A stretch of 64,000 nucleotides of DNA from Musa acuminata AAA Group. Lineage: Eukaryota; Streptophyta; Magnoliopsida; Zingiberales; Musaceae. The notes under the pieces were generated by a model that was given only the letters and a program-made list of their open reading frames with translations, was not told the origin of the DNA and searched no databases. Location of the stretch: assembly GCF_036884655.1 (NCBI RefSeq), contig NC_088330.1:34560001-34624000 (forward strand). The letters are read 5' to 3'. Shown one piece after another: positions 51,399 to 61,775 of this stretch; within the stretch, counting starts at the first letter, position 1; each line of letters starts with the position of its first letter. The position numbers and the translations under genes are program-made.

Positions 51399-51678
51399 GG
51401 TTGTTGAATTTTATATTGAATATAAATTTATAAATATTAGAAAAGAAAAGAAAGGTGGAAGTTTGATGAGATTCTCCAACACGAATGTTGACGACCGCAG
51501 TTGATCATGGAGAGGGTCGGGCACGACGGTGCTTGCACGATCAAGCGCTTGGGCTCTCATCACTAGATCAGACGGTTGTGATTTGTCGATGACAACTGCA
51601 GCACCTACTCGCGACTTGAGAAGGATAAGATAAAGATGAGACATCAAAGAAAAGGTCGGGAGCAAAAGAACGAACACC
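51399..51678. promoter_or_regulatory. Region between tRNA-Ser and plastid S20 gene
   Basis: This 280-bp stretch separates the divergently oriented tRNA and S20 genes. It should contain the tRNA upstream region and the S20 promoter/5' UTR. I could not define a TATA box with confidence. Confidence 0.3.
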
Positions 51679-54600
51679 ATGGCGGCAGCTGCTGCTTCGT
51701 GCCTTACTCTCCCTTGCAAATCCAAACCCTTCTCCCCCTCCTCTTCCCTCAGCAACACAAGCAGCAGAAGAGCCGGGTTCGCTCTCCGCCGCTCTCCCGA
51801 AGCCACATCCCTCGCCTTCGCCTCCAGTCTCTCCCTCACTGCCTTCCCAACAGGTAAAGCTACTCCTACTCTTATTATCTTGAGATGGAGCTCTGTTCTT
51901 GTTCGATTTGGGACTAACTGGTGTTTCTTCTCGAAAGGGGTCGGTTTTCTACGCCCGGTGGAGAAGCCCCGGGCGCCTCCGCTGCGGAGGCCCGCGGTGG
52001 TGTGCGAGGCCGCGCCGAAGAAGTACGACTCTGCATCAAAGAGGACTCGGCAGGCCGAGAGGCGCCGCATCTACAACAAGGCTCGCAAGTCCGAGATCAA
52101 GACTCGGATGAAGAAGGTTTTCCTCTCACTGATTTAGGCAAACTTTGCACCTTTCTTGATGTTTCTCGCTCTTTTCCTCTGCCTGTTCTTTGATGGTTTC
52201 CATTGCTTTGCGTAGCACGAAAGATTTTAACTATACTTCGTTCCTTTTCGATGATTAGGAATTCCCGACTACGCTATTTTTCTGTATCTTTAGCGATGGC
52301 TTCCTATTTCATTCCTTCGCCTTTTCTGTTTTGGTCATTTTGCTCGCAATCTCTTTGGTGATTGCGTCGGATTAATCCTTTGCCAATTGTTGACCTATGT
52401 GTCAGCTTCGGTGAACATGATTGCTACATAGGTCGAGTCTCAGAATGCTGCTGCCTATTTATGTTGTGTTGGTAATGTTTGCTGATGTCTATTGTCTACA
52501 TTTCTTGGGGGGGCTTGAACACAACATATTGCAGCTTGTTCTTGGCATACGCATACTTAGATCAGAGGATAATCCATTGAGATTTTATTTCTTTTCTTTT
52601 TTCTGATCACTTTTCGCTTGACTGCCTGTCTGAGTATATCGTGCCAATCAAGTTTATGCCATTGTGAAGAATTTGATAGGGGTTAGATGATCACTCTTTC
52701 TCAGAGTAATTGCTGAGAATTGGGTGTATGCGTATGCCATTTCTGGTTTGGTGTATCAGTAAATTTGATAGGGGTTAGATTACACCACTAAATTTTGATA
52801 TGATGTATCAGTACTTTCTGGTTTGGTGCTGTATTTTGTTCTGACACAAAGGAAGAAAATAATAATTTCGACACCTGCTGCTTTCATTAAATTAAAAAAA
52901 AATCACTTTGTTGTTATAACAGTTATTATATAAAAAAAAGCATAGAAGCATCAATTCTTGAAGATAGCTTAAAGAGTTTACACTACCATAAGCTAGGATG
53001 AGTTGAATATCTTTACTATGTCTATTCCTCGTGGCAACAATTATCATAAAAGACCACATCTTTTATCAATAAGAAGAAAACTTCTTCTGAAAAAGACTAT
53101 GCTTTTATATCAGAGTAACAAACACAAAGTACTACCATTCTGTCACCAATTGGTTGACTTTTGAGATTACATGATTGAATTGATATCATCTGGTGCATGA
53201 TTTAGTGGTGTAATCTCATGACTCTTGAAAGGAGAGTGTTTTGTATGATCAGCATATGCTAATTCTTAATTTTTATGATCAGCATATGTTTCTTCCAATT
53301 CTCTTATATTAGAATAGGAAGAAAATTTAATCCTCTGATTAGAACTAAAAGAGGTAAAAAGGTGAAAAAAATTGAGTTTGAATAAGAAGTCGAAGGCATG
53401 AAAATCGTTGTCCTAAGTGTACTTCTTGGTTCTCGTGTTGGCGCTTGTTGGGAATCACCCAAAATATAATAACTAATAGTTATTATATAAAAAAAGAATA
53501 GAAGCATCAATTCTTGTATGTTCGGGGGTTGATTCTTCTATGCGCACTTATGTAGAGAATCGAACAGACACATTGAATGGACACTTCACACCAGCAGCTA
53601 GACAAATAAAAAAAACATCAGAAGCAATAGGAAAGTAGAGCTCGGATGGGAAAAAAGAAGCTATGTCATCCACTATGGAAGATGGTCGAGTAAAGGGGAT
53701 TAAAAAGATTTGTTATATCAATGAGTGATTGCCACGTGGTAACATACGAGCGTGCCATGTCGCACGTTGCATACTAACCCCATAACAACAACATAAGGGT
53801 AGCAATCGATCGCCTTGAGAAGCATGCACAAATGCATGCAATGATAGTAGAATTTCCAAGTCATGTGCATAGTGAATAAGACGTGGGCAACCCACCTAGC
53901 ATGCACAAATGCACATCATCATATTTTCTATAGTTTAGATGTTCTTCCCTGATCGGGGCTCCATGATCATGCTCCTTCCTATTACCCATTCCTAGAGTGA
54001 CTAGTGCTCCTATGTAGTGATATAAGAAAAGCATGACTCTAGGAGAGACCCAAGATAGTATTTTTCAATATCCCTGGTAGTGGCTCTCCTATATGGGAAT
54101 CAAAAAATTTGTAGACAATCATGGTTGATGATTGACACAATCCTTTGATTTCTCATGAAGAAAAAAGATATGTATATCCTTTAACACTTAAACCTGCAAG
54201 AATTTACTCTCTGTGTGTGTGAGTTAGTGAATAGTCTAGTAATTGATGCCCACTTTACTAAATGAGGTTAAGTTTTCAAGAAGACACCTAATTGATCACA
54301 CACAACTTTTATTTTGTCAATTTTTATTTATTTTAAGGTAATTTTGTGTTTTGTTGGGATTATTAGATTTTTAAAATAAAATAAAATCACCAAAATGCCC
54401 TTATATTTGCCCTCATATCTGTTGGCTGGGTTGCTTGCATCTTGTGCACTGTGCACATGACCTATGTTATGTAGTTGCATGTATTTGTGCACACTTCTCA
54501 AGGTAACTGGTTGCTTCCCTTGTGTTGTTGCTAATGTGGTTAGCATGCAAACCACATAACATGCTTGCATTCTGCCATGTCGTAGTCAAGGGTTGGTCCA

Positions 54601-56803
54601 AAAATATTTTTAAATCCCTTTTACTTAGCCATCTTCCATCATCTTCCATAGTGGATAATAAGGTTCGTCTTACCGGTTCATAATAGTGTACCAACCAGCT
54701 ATTGGTATGATATGTACCGAGTCTTACCAACATACCATATGTCGATACACATGAGCGTACTGACGATAAGGTAAAATTACCAAAAAAAGCTCCAAAAATT
54801 CTTAAAAATATGAAAAAAAAAATAGGTAAGTGTTTTAAAATTGGAAATGAATATAAATTTGGTATAATTTAGCAAAAATATTTAAATTAAGAAAGAATAG
54901 TGACACATATCTTTTTTGGGCTTTGTGGAGTAACTTTATGATACATTCTGTTCTGAACCTTCATTCTGTTAGTATTGAATTATTTATAAAGAAATGATTT
55001 GGATTGTTATATTATATTTTAAACAATTTAAGCTTTAAGATTTAAATGAATCAAGTAATCAATCCTCGATCCTATATATCTATATATCAATTTGATATGT
55101 TTATCGGACCTAATCCTGAAATGATCCCACGACGTAGTATACTGATACATCATATGTCATTGGTGCATTGATATGGTGATGGTCATAGTGTGATTGTCGT
55201 GAACTAAAATGTCTCTGGACCGAGTGGGTTGAATGCAATTGAGAAGGTGTCTCATCGCTCGACTCAGTTTTTTCTAACGGTGTGGTTGATGCTATTGTCT
55301 TCCCCTTTGTCTTTGCCTTTGCACATTGGGCGGATGACTGTGGCAGACGAAAGGGTTTTAAAACCCTTTCCTATGATTCAAACGGTCAAATTGATCGTTT
55401 GAAATAGGGCAATTTGAGCCTTTGATCGGTAACAGTCGGAGTGTCTCATCGCCCGGCTCAATTTTTTCCAACGATGTGGTTGATGCTATTGCCTTCCCCT
55501 TTACCTTTGCCTTTGCATACTGGGTGGATGAATGTGGCGGGCGGAAGGGTTTAAAATCCCTTTCATACGGTTCCAACGGTCAAATTGATCATTTGAAATA
55601 GGACAATTTGAGCTCTTGATTAGTAACAGTCAAAATCCGATTGTTACTGACTGGTACAGACCTCGTATCGCCCGATATGGGATCATATAATTGGTACCGC
55701 TTGCTGGAGGGCGATCCGCATATCGGTTTGCGGAACGGTACGTGCCACCCATATCGAGCGATATAGCTCGGTACGACGAACCTTGGTAGACGACATATAT
55801 TCTTTTCTTCAGGTTTAAGCTTCACTTTTTGGTTACTCCTTCGATGATCTTCTACTTTGTCTAGTTGTTGGTGCAAAGTATTTGTTCAACTCTCCACGTA
55901 CGTGTGTACAGGAAGATTATATTTTGGGCGATTACCGGATGAGTTCCAGCACGAGACTAGGATGGCAATTTTCCCCCCTCTAAGTTCTTTTCCTAACTCT
56001 CTTAGTTTATTTCACCTTTTAACATATTTTAGTTCTATTGAAGGATTAAATTTTATTCCTGTTCCAACATCTCATGTATCTAATGCTTTTCTGAGTGCAC
56101 AGACAAACTTATGTGTTTTTTCTCATTATAACCTTCTTTTCATGTTTGATCATCTTTAATGCATAAAATGCCTAATTTACCTTTCTCTTGGTTTCAATGC
56201 TTGTTTTGGATGCTTGTTTTCCCTTGTAAAGGTACAAAATGGGAAAGTACTGGGAAAATTTTGATATGGCTTGTTTTACTTCTTCCCTTGTTTTCTTGGT
56301 AAGCAAGTACTGAAAACACTGGGAAACAAATGGGCTCCTCTGGTGGAACACCACCATTCAAGTAGGAATTATATCATGAGAGAAAAAGTGATAGATCAGG
56401 TTTTTGCAGAAAGTGCATTGGACGTATATTTACATGTTTGCTTTGATATTGTCATGCTGTGATTTAGTCTCTATCTCATATTTGTTCTAAAAAAAGTGGA
56501 TACTACCTCATTTGGTTTCTTTCAATTTTCTTACAGTGTGACACAAGCAATTGTCATTTATCTTTTCTGGCTTAGGTCCTTGAAGCCCTTGATGTACTCA
56601 GGAAGAAAAGTGATGCACAGGCAGAAGAAATTCTTCCGATCGAAAAACTTATAGCGGATGCATACTCGGCAATCGACAAAGCTATCCAAGTAGGCACTTT
56701 GCATGGGAACACCGGGGCGCGGAGGAAGTCTAGGCTCGCGAGGAGAAAGAAAGCTGTGGAGATCCACCATGGTTGGTACATCCCTGCTGCTGCAGCTGCT
56801 TAA
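51679..56803 (+). CDS. RPS20: Plastid 30S ribosomal protein S20 (bS20c)
   Basis: This is a nuclear-encoded 30S subunit protein that binds 16S rRNA in chloroplasts. There are three exons: 51679-51853, 51938-52116 and 56576-56803 (582 nt, 193 aa). The first 60-80 residues (MAAAAASCLTLPCKSKPF..., Ser/Ala/Arg-rich, few acids) form a transit peptide. The mature part runs KKYDSASKRTRQAERRRIYNKARKSEIKTRMKK / VLEALDVLRKK, then EKLIAEAYSAIDKAIQ and NTGARRKSRLARRKKAVEIHH, the conserved S20 helices. It ends WYIPAAAAA. Intron 1 is only 84 bp, a multiple of three with no in-frame stop, so its retention would add 28 residues in frame. Intron 2 is 4.46 kb and carries two inverted-repeat elements. It resembles ordinary plant S20c. 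Confidence 0.95.
52922..53516. repeat. Pair of 39-bp direct repeats in S20 intron 2
   Basis: GTTATTATATAAAAAAA followed by ATAGAAGCATCAATTCTTG occurs at 52922-52960 and again at 53479-53516, about 557 bp apart, with one or two differences. A short inverted pair, TAGATTACACCACTAAAT (about 52767) and ATTTAGTGGTGTAATCTCA (about 53203), lies between or next to them. These may be the edges of an old insertion. Confidence 0.6.
53669..54655. mobile_element. Foldback element with about 235-bp inverted arms
   Basis: The left arm starts TCCACTATGGAAGATGG (53669). The right arm read in reverse complement starts TCCACTATGGAAGATGA (from 54655). The arms then stay similar: CATGCTAACCAC versus GCATACTAACCCC, ACAACA-AAGGGAAGCAA, TTGAGAAGCATGCACAAA, and GTCATGTGCA, to about 53905 on the left and 54415 on the right. 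The loop is about 500 bp without a clear ORF. It is a non-autonomous inverted-repeat element. Confidence 0.8.
54660..55784. mobile_element. 1.1-kb TIR element of the TACCG family, with internal duplication
   Basis: The left terminus AAGGTTCGTCTTACCGGTTC and the right terminus (reverse complement AAGGTTCGTCGTACCGAGC) are clear inverted repeats. Near the right end are GGTACGTGCC and ATCGAGCGATATAGCTCGG. Inside lies a tandem duplication of about 195 bp (55242-55633). There is no intact ORF. It starts only 5 bp after the end of the foldback element at 53669-54655, in S20 intron 2. The shared ACCTT terminus ties it to copies A, C and D. Confidence 0.78.
55242..55633. repeat. Tandem duplication of about 195 bp
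   Basis: Copy 1 (about 55242-55438) begins GTGTCTCATCGCTCGACTCAG. Copy 2 (about 55440-55633) begins GTGTCTCATCGCCCGGCTCA. Both continue through GTGGTTGATGCTATTG, TTTGCCTTTGCA, AAGGGTTT and AACGGTCAAATTGATC. They differ at scattered positions, so the duplication is not recent. Confidence 0.88.
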
Positions 56804-57713
56804 TGTTCTGAGATTGAGATCAAGGGCAATTTATTGTTAGAATGAACAATCTTTCTTTGGATTTTGTAAGAAACATGTGAAGAGTATCAACTTTGCTAAT
56901 AGAGTTTGCTGTTGGCATTGGCCTGAGAGTACTGTTTATATCATCCTAAGCACCTGTTGAAGAAGTTTGATAAGCATTCAATTGTTGACACAGGTGTGGT
57001 TGTATTTATATATAGGTGAATTGAGAATGTCAAGATTAATTCATATCATGGGTATGAGTGCTTTGACAAAAGGATGATGTTAATATGTATACATATGTTT
57101 GGTCTTGGCATAACATATATGATTTTTACATATCTTAATGACAATAAAAAATTTATATAATCGATCTTAAATAATTAATTTATTATTATTATTGTTGAGA
57201 TGTTATAAAGTTGATAAGTAGACTGTGTCATACAATTAAACAAGGTATACAATAAGAGTTCAAAATCTCATCCAATACATTTTTCATTGAAAACATGGAT
57301 GGATCTTATCAGATATGATGATATACTATATTTATCAAATTAAAAGTGCTAACTAGATATTAGAAATCAACCAACTCACCAACTCAAATAATCTAAATGT
57401 TATTCCAGTAAGAGCCAAGAAAATAAACGGTGAATTCGTAAGCAGCATAATGGCACGAGAATGAATGTATCGACCTCTCAAAAGTTAAATAACTACTAAA
57501 ATCAGTAAGCAGCATAATGGCACGAGAATGAATGTATCGACCTCTCAAAAGTTAAATAACTACTAAAATCAACGAAAGACGCCCGTCAATCCAAAGTCTC
57601 AACGACACTGGTTAAAGCACCAATTCTCCGGTTACAACGGAACCAAACACCAAGTTGCTGATAGTGAAACCACCTTTCTACCGAAAAATTGTCCGATCAC
57701 CTGCTGTGCATCA
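56804..57713. other. Convergent intergenic region between S20 and eL43 genes
   Basis: This contains both 3' ends and a perfect 67-bp tandem duplication (57438-57571). The rest is AT-rich. No gene is visible. Confidence 0.5.
57438..57571. repeat. Perfect 67-bp tandem duplication
   Basis: The unit beginning GTAAGCAGCATAATGGCACG and ending CTACTAAAATCA occurs twice, at 57438-57504 and 57505-57571, with no differences seen. The identity suggests a recent duplication or an assembly artefact. It lies about 140 bp downstream of the eL43 stop codon. Confidence 0.95.
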
Positions 57714-59761
<2,048 letters not shown>

Positions 59762-59799
59762 CCTGGCGGGTACGGGAGATCTGGTCTTCGCTCCGCAGG

Positions 59800-59950
59800 A
59801 ACCCTAACGACGCGACGAGACAGTCGGTCCCGTGTCTCCGTCGGGCTTATTTATAGTCGAACCCTAATTGAGTGAGCCCGTATGTTGACCGTCCGATCGG
59901 TGGACCCCACCGATTTTGGATGGGTTTCGATGGGCCGTAATTGGGCCAAC
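59800..59950 (-). promoter_or_regulatory. eL43 promoter: TATA box, teloboxes and site II motifs
   Basis: Upstream of the eL43 start codon (on the minus strand), a TATA box CTATAAATA occupies 59848-59856. Teloboxes (AACCCTAA on the plus strand) lie at 59800-59807 in the leader and at 59860-59867 just upstream of the TATA. Two site II cores TGGGCC are at 59931-59936 and 59942-59947. Teloboxes and site II elements together are the known signature of cell-division-coupled expression of ribosomal-protein genes through TCP and TRB factors. The order fits transcription of eL43. Confidence 0.85.
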
Positions 59951-60414
59951 ATGCGAGCTACAAATGCCGATTTCACTTATCGGATGTCTTCCAAGAGACG
60001 ATTTCACCAATTGTAGCATCCATCAAGAAAACCAATCTTCAAATTAATATTTATTTTTATTAAAAGGTATAACACGTAGCAAAAATTGCTAGTTAGCAAT
60101 ATTATAGAAAATATTACCCTGATAATTGTGACGCTGTATAACATGTGTGTGTGTGTGTCTCTGTGTGACAGTTCACCTTGTGACGCTGCTAATTGGCTCC
60201 TATATTTGTGGGAATGAAACTTTGTAGCATCAATGGAAGAGATTAAAATGTGGTCAGTCGCAGGATTACATAGCAAACGATCTCAACTCGTCGAGACGAT
60301 CTCACGTCATCTTGCCACCATGCAAAAATGGAAGAACGTGGAGAATATTCCCATGCAATCGCATGCAACCGGAGGCTCGGCCGCTCCAAAGCTTGTATCG
60401 TCATCCTCGCTTCC
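59951..60414. other. Intergenic region between eL43 promoter and PR-1-like 3' end
   Basis: Holds an AT-rich stretch and a (TG)7 run at about 60145-60158. It should include the PR-1-like 3' UTR. I see no gene. Confidence 0.45.
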
Positions 60415-61059
60415 TCAAGTGTTTACGTTGAAGGGCATCTCGCCGACCCAGTTGCCCGGTGGGTCGTAGTCGCAGACGATGATGACCCCGGCGCCAGCGT
60501 CGCACTCCACCCTGGCGCAGCCCACGCGGGCGGTACTGTTCCACACGATCTGGGTGAAGTGGCCGCACATCTTCCCCGGCGCGCACGAGTTGTCGGAGGA
60601 GTTATAGTTGTCGCGCTCCGCCGCCCAGCTCTCGACGGCGTCCGCCGCCTTCCAGTCCTGCCCCGACCCCCAGAACAGGTTCTCCCCGTACGGGCCCTGC
60701 GAGTGCTCCATGGCGCAGTCGCTCCGCCGAAGGTCCGACCAGTTGCGCGCGTACTCGGCCACCGCCTCGTCCCACACGAAGGGCGACTCGCCGATGGTGG
60801 CGCGCACCTGGTTGTGAGAGGACAGGAACTCATGGGCCGTGTCGGGGTCCTGTCCCTCGCCGCTGGGTGCTGTGGCTGCGGGTTGCGGCGCCAGCGGGCT
60901 AATGGCGGGGTGCGGCGCCAGCCGGCTTATGGCGTGGTGCGGCACCAGCCGGTTTATGGCGTGGTGGTGGTGGAGGAGACGATGCTGCTGCGAGGCGCGA
61001 GGAATGGAGAGTAGGAGGAAGAAGAAGAAGCAGCGGCCCCCCATTCCTTGGTCAGCCAT
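60415..61059 (-). CDS. PR-1-like secreted protein (CAP superfamily)
   Basis: PR-1/CAP proteins are secreted, sterol-binding, pathogen- and stress-responsive apoplastic proteins. This is an intronless gene of 645 nt (214 aa), starting at the ATG at 61059; TTG-start versions upstream are rejected. A signal peptide (CFFFFLLLSIPRASQQ) is followed by a low-complexity spacer with three imperfect repeats: INRLVPHHA, ISRLAPHPA and ISPLAPQPA. The CAP domain starts near TAHEFLSSHNQVR and ends at the C-terminus. It shows the GHFTQIVW signature, the conserved HNQVR and ENLFWGSG blocks, and CDYDPPGNWVGEMPF at the end. Cysteines occur at DCAMEH, NSCAPGKMCGH, GCARVEC and VCDYDPP, as in the family. The His/Pro-rich spacer makes it about 40-50 residues longer than basic PR-1. 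Upstream DNA lies in the intergenic region at 61060-61775. Confidence 0.92.
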   Translation of the reverse strand: MADQGMGGRCFFFFLLLSIPRASQQHRLLHHHHAINRLVPHHAISRLAPHPAISPLAPQPAATAPSGEGQDPDTAHEFLSSHNQVRATIGESPFVWDEAVAEYARNWSDLRRSDCAMEHSQGPYGENLFWGSGQDWKAADAVESWAAERDNYNSSDNSCAPGKMCGHFTQIVWNSTARVGCARVECDAGAGVIIVCDYDPPGNWVGEMPFNVNT

Positions 61060-61775
61060 AGGAAGGAGAGCCAAGGTGACGAGAGGAGATGCGAAAGAGG
61101 AGGGAAGGGGGATGGGAGGCTTTTAACTGAGATGGCTTGTTGATTGGTGGATGCAAGCCAATGTTGAAGCCACTAATGATAGAAAATTACTATGCTTAGA
61201 TGTGCAACACTGCGAGAAAAGAGAGGAAAGATATTGAATATTTCAGCACACATCTAATGTTATGATGCTATTCTTTTTCCGAAAGTTATTTGGAATCATC
61301 ACAGACCATTCGATCCAAATCAAGCGGCTAAAACTTTCGTTGTTCGACGGACCGTCGATGATGACGGTGAGTGAATCCTAAAGTATGCAAGAAACACATC
61401 GAGCCGACGGTCCCGATCGTCCCGTTTCGGAGAACAGACGAGTAAAGCAAACAGAACTCGACGTAGACTGTCCGATCCGAATCCAACGGCGGATGCTACG
61501 TCCACGGTGACACGAATCATGAAGCGAGCAAGAGGCCCGACGACTCATCCGACGGTCCAGACCGGCCCACCTCCCGTGGACCGCTTCAAAAGAGATCCGT
61601 TCCCCGATTGAAACCATTCGATTTGGCGCTCAAATGGCGGAGGCGCGCTACAAATCGCCTCTCTCCGGCGCTTCATTCTCCGTTTCCTTCTGTCGCGGAA
61701 TACAATCGCGAGAAGCGATCCCGTCTTGGGGAAAGCGATTGATCTCTTTCGATCCACGTCCGGTCGACAGGGGAC
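61060..61775. promoter_or_regulatory. Divergent promoter between PR-1-like and DRP1 genes
   Basis: The PR-1-like gene (minus) and DRP1 gene (plus) are transcribed away from each other across about 700 bp. The DRP1-proximal part is GC-rich, with several CGG/CCG and GACGGT motifs, and contains an upstream ATG at 61634 (see findings). I could not fix the TATA or transcription starts. Confidence 0.4.

Noticed and set aside
51411..52070. 219-codon minus-strand ORF over S20 exons 1-2
   Set aside because: Shadow of the S20 coding exons and the tRNA-S20 spacer; no motif.
53713..53906. Two minus-strand ORFs of 60-62 codons in the S20 intron
   Set aside because: They lie inside the left arm of the foldback element and have a mirror counterpart in the right arm; Cys/His richness arises from the repeat sequence.
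60328..61014. 228-codon plus-strand ORF over the PR-1-like gene
   Set aside because: Antisense shadow of a GC-rich intronless gene with Arg/Ala/Val-rich translation and no domain.
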